Below are positions 25,603 to 39,750 of a stretch of DNA of 62,580 bases, piece after piece; the first letter of the stretch is position 1; each line of letters starts with the position of its first letter. The notes below the pieces were generated by a model. It was not told the DNA's origin. It did not search any database and was given only the letters and a program-made list of their open reading frames with translations. The stretch is from positions 1-62,580 of the forward strand of contig PNKE01000038.1 in assembly GCA_013822245.1 (NCBI GenBank), written 5' to 3'. A program made the translations under genes and the position numbers. Origin of the DNA: Candidatus Solibacter sp. (GTDB lineage Bacteria > Acidobacteriota > Terriglobia > Bryobacterales > Bryobacteraceae).

Positions 25603-26922
25603 GTGCCAGTACGCAATCCCATTGAGCCGGCCTCGCCGCCGGCGCTGATTGACGCCGCCATCCGCCGCCATGCAATGGCCGCCGATGGCGCGCGGCTGGG
25701 CGTGGCTGTTTCCGGCGGCGCCGATTCGGTGTGCCTGCTGGTGTCGCTGTCCCGGCTTGCGCCGGAACATGGCTGGAAGCTGACGGTGTTGCATCTGAAC
25801 CACGGCGTCAGGGGCGAGGAGGCCGATGCCGACACGGCCTGGGTGGAGCAACTCTGCGCCGGGCTGGGCCTGCCCTGCCATTGCGCGCGGCAGCGGATCG
25901 AGCCGGGCGCCGACTGGGAGAACCGGGCGCGGCAGGCGCGGCTGCGGTTCTTCCGCGAGCAAATGAAGCGGCATTCGCTCGACCGGGTGGCGACCGGCCA
26001 TACGTTGGACGACCAGGCCGAGACGGTGCTGTTGCGGCTGCTGCGCGGCGCCGGGCCGGAGGGCCTGAGCGGCGTCCTGCCGGTGACGGCGGAGGGGCTG
26101 ATCCGGCCGATGCTGGACGTGACGCACGCCCAGGCGCAGGACTGGCTCACGGGTCAGCGGTTGAACTGGCGGGAGGATGCGTCGAACCAGCATCTGCACC
26201 ACACGCGGAACTGGTTGCGGCACGAGGTTATGCCGTTGCTGGCGATGCGGTTTCCCTCGGCGGGCGAGGCGCTGGCCCGCCATGCGGCGGCGGCTTGCGA
26301 GGACCGGATCTTCTGGACGGGCGCCGTCGGCCGGGCGGTCGAGAATGTGTTCCAGCCGGCCGGCGGCGCGCTGCTGGCCGGGCTCGACGCGATTCGATCC
26401 GTCGCCCGGCCGCTGCGGCAACGCGTCGTGCGGGCGGCGCTGGCGCGCTATGCGTCAAAGATGGTGGACGCGGCCCAACTGGAAGCCGTGATGGACCTCG
26501 TGGAAGGGACAAGGACGTCACGGCGAGTTCGTTTGACCGGCGTGGAGGCCTGGTTGTCGATGGGGAAGGTGCGGATCGGGAGGCCCGTGGCGCATCCCGC
26601 CGTGGATGGGCTGGAGATCCCGGCGGCCGGGACCTATCCGATGGCGTGGCGCGGAACGAGCCTGTGGATTTCGCGCCTGGACGCCGCGCCGGTGACGCTT
26701 CGATCGTGGAAACCCGGCGACCGGGCAGGGTGGGGCAGGCCGGGCCGAAGCATGAAGGAGGAGTTCCAGCGGGCGCGGACACCGGCCTGGGAACGTGCCG
26801 GATGGCCGGTGCTGGCGTGCGGCGCGCGAGTGCTCTGGGCCGGGACGCTGGGCGCGGTTGCGGGCATCGAAGCGTCGGAAATGACAGAAGCGCCGGAATG
26901 GGGCCGGGAATCGCCTATATAA
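25603..26922 (+). CDS. tilS: tRNA(Ile)-lysidine synthase
   Basis: A 439-aa enzyme that converts C34 of the CAU-anticodon tRNA-Ile to lysidine, so that it reads AUA. The PP-loop ATP site is VAVSGGADSVCLL near residue 33, followed by LHLNHGVRGEEAD and ATGHTLDDQAETVLLRLLRG. The C-terminal domain (RSWKPGDRAGWG) binds the tRNA. The GTG at 25603 is the preferred start. ftsH follows about 150 bases on, the common tilS-ftsH order. Confidence 0.94.
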   Translation: MPVRNPIEPASPPALIDAAIRRHAMAADGARLGVAVSGGADSVCLLVSLSRLAPEHGWKLTVLHLNHGVRGEEADADTAWVEQLCAGLGLPCHCARQRIEPGADWENRARQARLRFFREQMKRHSLDRVATGHTLDDQAETVLLRLLRGAGPEGLSGVLPVTAEGLIRPMLDVTHAQAQDWLTGQRLNWREDASNQHLHHTRNWLRHEVMPLLAMRFPSAGEALARHAAAACEDRIFWTGAVGRAVENVFQPAGGALLAGLDAIRSVARPLRQRVVRAALARYASKMVDAAQLEAVMDLVEGTRTSRRVRLTGVEAWLSMGKVRIGRPVAHPAVDGLEIPAAGTYPMAWRGTSLWISRLDAAPVTLRSWKPGDRAGWGRPGRSMKEEFQRARTPAWERAGWPVLACGARVLWAGTLGAVAGIEASEMTEAPEWGRESPI

Positions 26923-27076
26923 TAGAGACAGGCAAGTTGGATAACCCTGAGCGCCTGCACCGCCGATGGAAGATGTGATGGGCCGGGGGTGAATCAATTC
27001 GACGCATTTGCGCGTCTGAAGATATAGCGGGTAACCGGACAACCGGCGGCTCACGGGCCAGTGCGCGGGAGAGGGA

Positions 27077-28986
<1,910 letters not shown>

Positions 28987-28990
<4 letters not shown>

Positions 28991-29616
28991 TTCCGAAGTT
29001 CAAGGTCTATCTGTTCGACGTGGACGGCACCCTGGTCGCCTCGGCGGCGGACATTACTGGAGCCGTGCGCGAGGCGCTGGCCGCGGAAGGCGTCGATGGG
29101 CTGGACCAGAAGTACCTGGAGAGCTTCATCGGCTTCCACCTGTTCGACCTGTTCCAGCATGTGCTGCCGCACTACACCCCGGAGCAGAACACCGCTTTGC
29201 TGGCCAACTACCGGCGGATCTACCTGGCGCGGGAACACAAGTCGACGAGCGTCTATGACGGCGTTCCGGAGATGCTGGCCCGGCTGGGCGGGTTGAAATC
29301 GACAGCCACGACAAAGGGCAGCGAAACGACGCGGGCTGTGCTGACGATGTTCGGCCTGATCCAGTATTTCGATCATGTCCAGGGCACCGACGGCTTTCCG
29401 TCGAAGCCTAAGCCGGATGTGTTGTTGAAGTCGATCGAGGTGTTCGGCGTGCGGCCCTGGGAGTGCCTGATGGTTGGCGACTCGGGGCCCGACATGGCCG
29501 CCGGGCGCGCGGCAGGCGTGAAGACCTGCGGCGTGACCTATGGCTACGGCAACCTGGAACAGATGCGGGCCGAGCAGCCGGATTACTGGATCGACCATCC
29601 GTCACAATTGAGCTGA
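28987..29616 (+). CDS. gph: Phosphoglycolate phosphatase-like HAD hydrolase
   Basis: A 209-aa HAD phosphatase with an inserted helical cap. Motif I is LFDVDGTLV, the cap occupies about 20-95, motif II lies in TATTKGSET, motif [11 protein letters not shown], and motif [18 protein letters not shown]. It probably removes 2-phosphoglycolate from DNA-repair chemistry, though the family also takes other phosphates. Translation starts on a GTG overlapping the ftsH stop. Confidence 0.85.
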
Positions 29617-29623
29617 CTCGCCG

Positions 29624-32308
<2,685 letters not shown>

Positions 32309-32387
32309 GGGCCGTTACCCAGACAACGGCGAATTGATCCATTATGGCGGATCTGCCGGGGTCAGGGCGAGGGCGTTGCGTACTGGG

Positions 32388-33725
32388 CTATTGCGCCGAG
32401 GCGTCGAGTTCCATGCGTTCGAGCTTGCGGTAGAGCGTCTTGCGCTCGATGCCCAGGATGCGCGCCGCACGGCTCTTATTTCCGCCGGTCGCGGCGAGCA
32501 CTTTGCGGATCTGCTCGGCTTCGGTGTCGGCGAGCGATTCGGTGACCTGCTCGCGCGGGCTGGATGAACGGACCGCCTCGTAGACCGCTTCGTCGGTGAT
32601 GCGGCCGCCCTGGGCGAGGATGACGAGGCGCTCCATCATGTGCTGCAACTGGCGGACGTTGCCGGGCCAGGTGTGGTCACACAGGGCGCGCATGCCGGAT
32701 TCGGTGAGGCGGGTGTCGAGCGAGTAGCGCTCGTTGTAGCGCTTGAGGAAGGCGCCAGCGAGCAGCGGCACGTCGCCGGTGCGCTCGCGCAGCGAGGGGA
32801 CGTTGATGCGGACCACGTCGAGGCGGTACCAGAGATCCTCGCGGAACCTGGCCTCGTCGACCAACTTGCGCAGGTTCTTGTTCGTGGCGGCGAGGATGCG
32901 GACGTCCACCTTCTTGGGCTTGTTCGAGCCGAGCGGGCGGATCTCTTTCTCCTGCAGGAAGCGCAGGAGTTTCAACTGGAAGTTGAGGTCGATCTCGCCG
33001 ATTTCGTCGAGGAAGACCGTGCCGAGGTGGGCAGCTTCAAAGACGCCCGTGCGGTCGCGGTCGGCGCCGGTGTAGGCTCCGCGCATGGCGCCGAACAGTT
33101 CGCTTTCGATCAACGTGGGCGCGAGCGAGGCGCAATCGACGGGAACGAACGGCGCGCTGGAGCGCAGCGAGTTCCCGTGGATCATGCGGGCGATGAGTTC
33201 CTTGCCGGTGCCGGTTTCGCCTTCGATCAGCACCAGCGCGTCGGTGGGCGCGACGCGGGAGACGGTCTTGTAGATCTCGACCATCTTGGCCGACGAGCCG
33301 ATCATCTCGGTGACCAGCGGCTCTTCGGGATCGAAATCCTCGTCGTCATCGCCGGGCAGGCCGGAGATCTCCTGTTCGGCGCGGCGCAGGACGGCCAGCA
33401 GGTCGTCGAGTTCGAAGGGCTTGGCGAGGTATTCGAATGCGCCGCCGCGGGTGGCGGCCATGACGGTTTCCATCGAGCCGCGGCCCGACATGAGGATCAC
33501 TTTCACCGCCGGGTTCGAGCGGCGGGCGGCGTCAAGGACGTCGAGGCCGGTGCGCGAGTCGATGTAGATGTCGCTGAGGACGATGGGGTAGGGGCGGGCG
33601 GCGAGACGGTCGAGCGCCTCGTTGGTTGACGAGACGGCTTCGACTCCGAATCCTTCCAGATCAAGGAACGTCGAAACGGTGGTGCGTACGCTCGGATCGT
33701 CCTCGACCAACAACACAGTGGTCAT
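32388..33725 (-). CDS. NtrC-type sigma-54 response regulator
   Basis: A 445-aa regulator. The receiver domain (residues 1-125) has the phosphoacceptor Asp in VLSDIYID and the conserved Lys in YLAKPFEL. The AAA+ domain holds GETGTGKE, the sigma-54-contact loop as GAYTGA (the tolerated F-to-Y variant of GAFTGA), and TVFLDEIGEID. A Fis-type helix-turn-helix ends it (NKSRAARILGIERKTLYRKL). The CHASE2 histidine kinase gene just upstream on the same strand is the obvious partner. Confidence 0.95.
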   Translation of the reverse strand: MTTVLLVEDDPSVRTTVSTFLDLEGFGVEAVSSTNEALDRLAARPYPIVLSDIYIDSRTGLDVLDAARRSNPAVKVILMSGRGSMETVMAATRGGAFEYLAKPFELDDLLAVLRRAEQEISGLPGDDDEDFDPEEPLVTEMIGSSAKMVEIYKTVSRVAPTDALVLIEGETGTGKELIARMIHGNSLRSSAPFVPVDCASLAPTLIESELFGAMRGAYTGADRDRTGVFEAAHLGTVFLDEIGEIDLNFQLKLLRFLQEKEIRPLGSNKPKKVDVRILAATNKNLRKLVDEARFREDLWYRLDVVRINVPSLRERTGDVPLLAGAFLKRYNERYSLDTRLTESGMRALCDHTWPGNVRQLQHMMERLVILAQGGRITDEAVYEAVRSSSPREQVTESLADTEAEQIRKVLAATGGNKSRAARILGIERKTLYRKLERMELDASAQ

Positions 33726-33911
33726 GCAACTCCCAGTCTAGCGTGGCCTGTGGGCGGTGGCGCGCAATTAGAGGGTGGTATCGATGGAGACCATGGATGG
33801 CGATGATCAACAGACCCCCAGCGGGACCCGCCCGCCGCGCTCGCGGCCTGCCCGCGACAGGGGCCATTGTGCATCGATCGCGGAGGCGGTGAGGCGGCGG
33901 ATGGGGATGGT

Positions 33912-35744
33912 TCAGGCGGGCAGGGTGACGGTGAAGGTGGAGCCCTGTTCGGGGGCGCTTTCGACGGCAATCGACCCGCCGTGCAGGGTGACGATTTCCT
34001 TGACGATTGAGAGTCCGATTCCCGTGCCTTGGATGCCGGATTTCTCGGCGCGTTCCGTCCGGTAGAACTTCTGGAAGAGCCGTTTCACTTCGTCCTTCGA
34101 CATGCCGATGCCCTGGTCGGCGACCGAGATCTGGACGGCGGCGCCGTCGCGGCGGGCGGCGATACGGACCGTGCTTTCGCGCGGCGAATACTTGATGGCG
34201 TTGGTGAGCAGGTTGTAGACGGCGTATTCGAGCAGTTCGCGGTCGGCCTGGAGGGTGAGGCCGGGGGCGCCGGGCCAGTCGATGCGGATGGCTTTGGAGC
34301 CGGCGAGTCCGGAGGCGCGGGCGATGCAGGTGTCGATGAGCGAGGCGGCGTCCATGGCCGCGGCGGCCATCTCCATCTGGCCGGCGTTGAGGCGTTCGAC
34401 GTCGAGGAAGGCGGTGATCATGCGCGCCAGGCGCTTGGATTCGGCGTTGATCATCTGGCCGATCTGTTTGCGCTTGTCCTCGGGCAGGTTGTAGCGGGTG
34501 ATGAGTTCAGACGAACCCTGGATGGCGGTGAGCGGGGTGCGCATCTCGTGGGCGACAAAGTGGAACGCCTGCTGATAACGCGACTTGGCGCTTTCGGCGC
34601 TGGCCAACTGGCGGCGCACGATGACAAACCGCCAGGCCCCGCAGGCGATGAAGGCCAAGGCCGCAGCCGAGGCCGGGGCGAAGGCGGGGAAGATCAGGCC
34701 CTGGCGGAAGAACAGATAGGGCGTGAACTGGGCGGCCAGGGCGATGGCGGCGCCGGCGGCGATCGACAGCCTGCCCTGCAGGAAGACGAAAGCCGCGGCC
34801 ATCGATGTGGCGAACAGAAGGGTGAGCAGGATGGTCCAAAGCGGCGAGGCAACGGGCAGTGTGCCACCGGGCGCTGCGCCGGCGGCGAGGGTTTCAAAGG
34901 CCTGGGCGTGGATTTCGACGCCGGCCATGGGACGGTCGAGGGCGACGGGGGTGAACAGGCGGTCGCGGATGGCGGAGAGCGAGGTGACGCCGACGAAGAC
35001 GGCACGGCCCTTCAGCCGCGCGGGATCGGCCGCGCCGGAGAGCAGGTCGCGGACGCTGACCGTCTCCATGTCGCCGGGTAGCCGAAAACGGATGCGGAAG
35101 GGGCGGCCCTCGTCCCAGCGGGAGTGGAAGACGTGGCCGCCGACCGACACGTCCGCGGGTGAGCTGACGATTTCGGGCTGGTTGGCGTAGAGCCGGAAGC
35201 TGTCGAGCGAGAGCGCCCAGAGGCGTTTGCGGGCCGAGACGCGTTCGAGGGGGATGCGGCGGTTGATGTCGTCGAAAGGCCCGGATAGCGCGTGGACATG
35301 CGAGACGGCGGCGGCGTGGGCGGCGAAGGCGGGGATGGGCGGCTGCCAGCCGGTTCCATCAGGGAGCATCTCGGCGGCCAGGGCGAGATTTGGGAGGAGG
35401 GCCATGGCGGCGGCCAGGGCGGCGTCTTCCTCGGGCAGGCCGGGATCGGCGAGGGTGACGTCGATGGCGAGGACGGCGGGCGGGGCCGGGGCGAGTTTCA
35501 AGAGCAGGCGGGTGAGTGTGCGGCGGAGGGCGCGGTCGCCGCCGGTTTCCATGAGTGTGCGGTCGTCGATGGCGGCGATGACGGCCGCGGGCGAACGGGC
35601 GCCGGCGGGGTGGAGGCGTTCAAACCAGTCATGGACGGCGTTGTCGAAACGGGCGGCGAGCGGGGTCCAGGACAGCAGCGCGCAGAGGACGGCGATCAGC
35701 CCGGCCATGAGCCAGGGAAAGGCGGGAGTGAACCGAATCTTCAT
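33912..35744 (-). CDS. CHASE2-domain sensor histidine kinase
   Basis: A 610-aa kinase. A first membrane helix (MAGLIAVLCALLSW) leads into an extracytoplasmic CHASE2 domain (about 35-275, with VLAIDVTLADPGLPEED). Three closely spaced membrane helices follow (about 280-370). The dimerisation domain has the H-box HEMRTPLTAI, then the ATPase with N-box YNLLTNAIKYS, G1 DQGIGMS and G2 GTGIGLS. CHASE2 senses unknown extracellular cues. It is 186 bases upstream of the regulator gene; I see no gene in that gap. Confidence 0.93.
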   Translation of the reverse strand: MKIRFTPAFPWLMAGLIAVLCALLSWTPLAARFDNAVHDWFERLHPAGARSPAAVIAAIDDRTLMETGGDRALRRTLTRLLLKLAPAPPAVLAIDVTLADPGLPEEDAALAAAMALLPNLALAAEMLPDGTGWQPPIPAFAAHAAAVSHVHALSGPFDDINRRIPLERVSARKRLWALSLDSFRLYANQPEIVSSPADVSVGGHVFHSRWDEGRPFRIRFRLPGDMETVSVRDLLSGAADPARLKGRAVFVGVTSLSAIRDRLFTPVALDRPMAGVEIHAQAFETLAAGAAPGGTLPVASPLWTILLTLLFATSMAAAFVFLQGRLSIAAGAAIALAAQFTPYLFFRQGLIFPAFAPASAAALAFIACGAWRFVIVRRQLASAESAKSRYQQAFHFVAHEMRTPLTAIQGSSELITRYNLPEDKRKQIGQMINAESKRLARMITAFLDVERLNAGQMEMAAAAMDAASLIDTCIARASGLAGSKAIRIDWPGAPGLTLQADRELLEYAVYNLLTNAIKYSPRESTVRIAARRDGAAVQISVADQGIGMSKDEVKRLFQKFYRTERAEKSGIQGTGIGLSIVKEIVTLHGGSIAVESAPEQGSTFTVTLPA

Positions 35745-35803
35745 GCCGGCAGCCGGGCTCGCGCGTCAGGCCCGTCTGTTCTGTTGTACATCAGATGGGC
35801 GGG

Positions 35804-36328
35804 TCACGCGCGCATCGCGCTGCGCATGAACTCGACGCCGATGATATAGAGGTCGCCTTGGCGGGTGCAATGGCGGACTGCCACTTGAGTGGAACGCCGG
35901 CCGCGATTGAGGGTGAACTGATCTTCGCGATTCAGCTCGTCGGGCGACTCGATCCTCGCCCCCTTGGCGGAGACCTCGATCATCCGCGCCAGGATCACCG
36001 AACCGTTTTCAAAGACGAGATTCACGGCTTCGTTGGTCGGCAGACGGCGATGCTGGCGGCGGGATGCCGGGTCGTTGTCGGGCACGGCGTCATGAGCGCC
36101 AGGGCCCACGGCCGGGGCCCGCTCTGGCGCTCTTCCCGTCAAAGCCTGGATGAGCCTGCCCAGACGCGACAGCCGCGCGGCGCAGGCCGGGCAATGTGCC
36201 ACATGGGCGCGCATCCGCTCGACGGCCGCGGCGGTTTCGTCCTCCCCGCGAAGAGCCTTCAGCACGGCGCTGACGATCCTGGGACATTCGGCGCCTGGGG
36301 CTTTGAGCGGTTCGTCCACGGTTAGCAT
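35804..36328 (-). CDS. zf-HC2-like plus PilZ domain protein
   Basis: A 174-aa protein. The N-terminal part includes RAHVAHCPACAARL, an H-x3-C-x2-C zinc motif of the anti-sigma type. After a Pro-rich linker, the C-terminal 100 residues form a PilZ domain: RRQHRR supplies the RxxxR c-di-GMP motif and EVSAKG corresponds to D/NxSxxG but with Glu in the first position. The fold ends GDLYIIGVEF. I start at the ATG 36328, where GGGG lies upstream; an ATG at 36358 would add ten residues. No membrane segment is seen. It is divergent from the AMP-ligase gene. Confidence 0.7.
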   Translation of the reverse strand: MLTVDEPLKAPGAECPRIVSAVLKALRGEDETAAAVERMRAHVAHCPACAARLSRLGRLIQALTGRAPERAPAVGPGAHDAVPDNDPASRRQHRRLPTNEAVNLVFENGSVILARMIEVSAKGARIESPDELNREDQFTLNRGRRSTQVAVRHCTRQGDLYIIGVEFMRSAMRA

Positions 36329-36443
36329 ATCGGACCCCAAGACCGGTTCTTTGAACATTCAAACGGATGGAAGCGACCATTTCTTCCGGCGGTTTGGCAT
36401 CAACCGCGATAAGTTGCCGCGGCTTGGGGTATCATCTGCCTTG

Positions 36444-38138
36444 ATGGTCTGGAGCCACATTACCCAAGAGCATTTCGATGCTGATTACGGCGGCCGCAAG
36501 CTGATCCATCAGGCTGTCGACTACTGGTCGGCTCGCAAACCCGCCGAACCGGCGGTGATCAATGCGACGCGCGGCACGACGCTGACATGGGCTGAACTCG
36601 ACCGCGCCTCGCGCGCGCTGGCCGGGCATCTGGAGAGCCTGGGCCTGGGCAAGGGCGACAGGGTGGCCACGTCGCTGCCGCTGCTGAACGAGCACATCAT
36701 CCTGGAATACGCCTGTTTCCGGGCCGGGTTGATCCTGATTCCGCTGGACCTGCGGCTGCACGAGTCCGAGGTGCTGCGCTGCCTGGGACTGACGCGTCCG
36801 CGCGTGTTCGCGTGCCTGGGCAAGACGCCGGCGGCGGACTTCGGCGCGCTGGCGTCGGCAGTGAGGCGGCAGTGCCCGTTTGTCGAGCACCTGTGGATGT
36901 TCTGCGCGCCGGATCAGGCGATCGGGGGCGCACAGGCGTTCGGGGCGGTGATGGCGGCGGCGATGACGGGTGCGAAGGAGCCGCGGACGGCGGTGGAGCC
37001 GGGCGACGGGGCGCTGATCATCTTCACGACGGGTTCGACGGGTTCGCCGAAGCCGGCGCTGCTGCCGCACGCCGGGACGACGGCGCAGAACCTGTGCCTG
37101 GGGACGGCGTTCGAGTTCAACGAGATGCAGCGGGTGATGGTGAACCTGCCGGCGAGCCATGTGGGTTGCCAGACAGAACTGTTGATGACGTGCCTGTTCA
37201 TGGGCGGCACGGTGGTTTCGCTGGAGATCTTCGACGCGGGCAAGACGATTGAGGCGATCGAACAGCATAAAGTGACGCTGCTGGGGCAGATTCCGGCGAT
37301 GTTTCAGATGATGTGGCGGCATCCGGAGTATGACAAGCACGACCTGTCGTCGCTGAAGGTGGCTGTTTATGGCGGCCAGAGCGTGCCGCGGCCGTTCCTG
37401 GAAAAGCTGCGGACGATGGCGCCGCTGATCGGGACGGGACTGGGACTGACGGAGACGTCGGGCTTCTGCACGTATACGCCGCTCACAGGGGACGTGGACG
37501 AGGTGGCGGCGGGCCTGGGCTATGCCATGCCGATTTACCCGATGTCGATCCGGGAGCCGATGCATGGCAGCGGCGCGGCCGGTGATGAGGCGCCGGCGGG
37601 GACGGTGGGCCATGTCTGTTTCAAGGGGGTGCAGACGTTCGCCGGATATGCGAATGATCCGGCGGCGACGGCGGCGGCGATTTCGACGGACGGATACCTG
37701 TACACGGGCGATCTGGGGTGTGTGGACGAGAAGGGGCTGCATTTTTCGGGACGGGCGAAGTGGGTGATCAAGCCGGCGGGGAACCAGGTCTTCCCGGGCG
37801 ACATCGAGGAGCATTTCGCGAAGTTCGAGAAAGTGGGCGGATGCGGGGTGGTGGGCGTCGAGCATGCGCTGTGGTCGGAGGCGGTATTCGCGTTTGTCGA
37901 GAAGAGGCCGGGGGTGGAGTTGGCGGAGGTGGAGTTGCGGCGTCATGCGCGGGGGCTGACGTCGTATATGCGGCCGCTGCATTACGTGATTCTGGAACCG
38001 GGCGCGCTGCCGCTGAACCGGGTGGCGAAGGTGGACACGCTGAAGCTGAAGGAACTGGCGATGGAAGAGGTCCGCCGGTTGAGGGATCGGGGCCGGTGGG
38101 ACCGCCAGCCGGCGGAGGCCTACGCGGACCAGACGTAG
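36444..38138 (+). CDS. AMP-dependent acyl-CoA synthetase/ligase
   Basis: A 564-aa ANL-superfamily enzyme. The AMP-binding P-loop is IIFTTGSTGSPKPA near residue 196, then GLGLTETSGF around 333 and the hinge/catalytic region YTGDLGCVDEKGLHFSGR near 420-437, with the C-terminal Lys in LPLNRVAKVDTLK. Such enzymes activate a carboxylate, usually a fatty acid, to an acyl-adenylate and then to the CoA thioester. The substrate is not evident. The start is the ATG at 36444. It is convergent with the TPR gene, 13 bases apart. Confidence 0.88.
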   Translation: MVWSHITQEHFDADYGGRKLIHQAVDYWSARKPAEPAVINATRGTTLTWAELDRASRALAGHLESLGLGKGDRVATSLPLLNEHIILEYACFRAGLILIPLDLRLHESEVLRCLGLTRPRVFACLGKTPAADFGALASAVRRQCPFVEHLWMFCAPDQAIGGAQAFGAVMAAAMTGAKEPRTAVEPGDGALIIFTTGSTGSPKPALLPHAGTTAQNLCLGTAFEFNEMQRVMVNLPASHVGCQTELLMTCLFMGGTVVSLEIFDAGKTIEAIEQHKVTLLGQIPAMFQMMWRHPEYDKHDLSSLKVAVYGGQSVPRPFLEKLRTMAPLIGTGLGLTETSGFCTYTPLTGDVDEVAAGLGYAMPIYPMSIREPMHGSGAAGDEAPAGTVGHVCFKGVQTFAGYANDPAATAAAISTDGYLYTGDLGCVDEKGLHFSGRAKWVIKPAGNQVFPGDIEEHFAKFEKVGGCGVVGVEHALWSEAVFAFVEKRPGVELAEVELRRHARGLTSYMRPLHYVILEPGALPLNRVAKVDTLKLKELAMEEVRRLRDRGRWDRQPAEAYADQT

Positions 38139-38151
38139 ATGGGGTAGCGGG

Positions 38152-39735
38152 TTAGGGCTTGGCGCCCATGGCGCGGACGGCGGAGGCGCGGTTCTGCTGG
38201 GCGTTGGCGTAATTGGGATCGATTTTGAGGGCGCGGTCGAAGTCGGCGAGAGCCTCATCGTAGCGGCGGAGCAGCATTTTGGCGAAGCCGAGGGCGTTCC
38301 AGGCCTGGGCCATGGAGGGGTCGAGGGCGACGGCTTCGGTGAGGACCTTGGCCGCCTGTTCGAAGTCGCCCTTGTTGATGAGATCGCGGCCGAGTTTGTT
38401 TAGCGCCGTGGCCTTGGGCTTGGCGGAGGGGGCGGGAGCGGGAGGCGGCTTGACCGCGGCCGGAGCGGGTCTAACAGGAGGTGGCGCCGGCGGGGGCGGG
38501 GGCGCGGGTTTAGCGATTTCGGGTTCAGGCGGCTTCACCGGCGGCGCGGATGGGGGCGGAGCGGCGGCTGCCGGCACGGGAGGAAGGGCGGCGATTTCGT
38601 TTTTTCTGGCCAGGATCTCATTCGTCCTTTCAAGCACGCGGGCGGCTTCGGTGTCGCCGGGCGAGAGCCGGACGGCCTGTTCGAGATCGGGTTTGGCCTT
38701 TTCGTAGTCGCCGAGCAGGAAGTAGCCGGCGCCGCGGGCATACCAGGCGAGGGCATGTGCGGGGTCGATCTGGAGGGCGCGGGTGCGGTCGGCGATGGCT
38801 CTGGCGTGTTCGCCGAGCAGATGGTAGGAGCCGCCGCGGGCGATGAGGGCGGCGACATTGTCGGGGTCGACGCGGAGGACTTCGGTGCGGTCGTCGAGGG
38901 CCTTGCGGTGGTCGCCCAGGCGGGCGAACAGTTCGCTTCGGGCAAGTCTGACGCGCACGCCGCGGGAGTCGAGGCGAAGGCTGGCGTTGTAGTCGGCCAT
39001 GGCTTCGGAGGGGCGGCCGAGGGAATCGTAGGCGGCGCCGCGGAAGCCGTAGGCGGCCGCATCGCGTGGCTTGAGTTTGAGGAAGGATGTGAGATCGGTG
39101 ACCGTCGTGTCGAACAGCCCGAGATTGCCGCTGGCCATGGCGCGCTCGTAGTAGCCGTCGGCATGAGTGGGGCTGTATTGGAGGGCGGCGGTGAAGTCCT
39201 CGATGGCGTCGCGGAGATTGCCCTGCGCGGCTTTGGCGCGGCCGCGGCCGACGTAGGGTTCGGGCCGGTCGAGGCGGAGACGGATGGATGAGGTGAAGGC
39301 CTCGATGGCCTTGGCCTGCTCGCCCTGGAGCGAGAGCGCCTCGCCGTATTTGTCGAACAGGACGGGTGAGGACTGGCCCAGTTCGATGGCCTTGGCGAAG
39401 GCGATGGCGGCGGATGAATCCTTGAGTCCGAGGCGGGCTTCGCCGAGAGACTGCCAGGCGGGGGCTTCGCCGGGGCGCAGGCGGGTGATGGCGGAGAAGT
39501 CGGCCGCGGCGTCGGCGAACTGTTTGCGGTCGAGCCAAAGGCGGCCGCGCCGGCGCAACGCATCGAGATTGCCGGGATCGGCCAGCAGGGTCTGGTCCAG
39601 CGCCTTGAGCGCGGCGTCAGACTGCGCCTGGCTGCCGGCGGCGGGGGCCATGTTCGCGTCCACCTGGGCGTGCAGGGGGACGGCAAGCAGGGCCGGCATG
39701 ACGGCTGCGAAGAGCAGGAGCGAACGCAAAGTCAT
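38152..39735 (-). CDS. Exported TPR-repeat protein
   Basis: A 527-aa protein with a signal peptide (LRSLLLFAAVMPALLAVPLHA). It carries around ten TPR units in residues 35-375 (for example AIALARGGSYHLLGEHARAI-type helices), then an Ala/Pro/Lys linker of about 70 residues, then two more TPR units at the C-terminus. TPRs mediate protein contacts. It is 15 bases downstream of the ligase-ACP-acyltransferase gene and likely co-transcribed with it. A role as a periplasmic scaffold is inferred. Confidence 0.8.
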   Translation of the reverse strand: MTLRSLLLFAAVMPALLAVPLHAQVDANMAPAAGSQAQSDAALKALDQTLLADPGNLDALRRRGRLWLDRKQFADAAADFSAITRLRPGEAPAWQSLGEARLGLKDSSAAIAFAKAIELGQSSPVLFDKYGEALSLQGEQAKAIEAFTSSIRLRLDRPEPYVGRGRAKAAQGNLRDAIEDFTAALQYSPTHADGYYERAMASGNLGLFDTTVTDLTSFLKLKPRDAAAYGFRGAAYDSLGRPSEAMADYNASLRLDSRGVRVRLARSELFARLGDHRKALDDRTEVLRVDPDNVAALIARGGSYHLLGEHARAIADRTRALQIDPAHALAWYARGAGYFLLGDYEKAKPDLEQAVRLSPGDTEAARVLERTNEILARKNEIAALPPVPAAAAPPPSAPPVKPPEPEIAKPAPPPPPAPPPVRPAPAAVKPPPAPAPSAKPKATALNKLGRDLINKGDFEQAAKVLTEAVALDPSMAQAWNALGFAKMLLRRYDEALADFDRALKIDPNYANAQQNRASAVRAMGAKP

Positions 39736-39750
39736 GGGCTTGTCCGCATC

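Noticed and set aside
36432-38258. 608-aa minus-strand ORF opposite the acyl-CoA synthetase
   Set aside because: Arg/His/Pro-rich shadow frame; the plus-strand enzyme has full ANL motifs.
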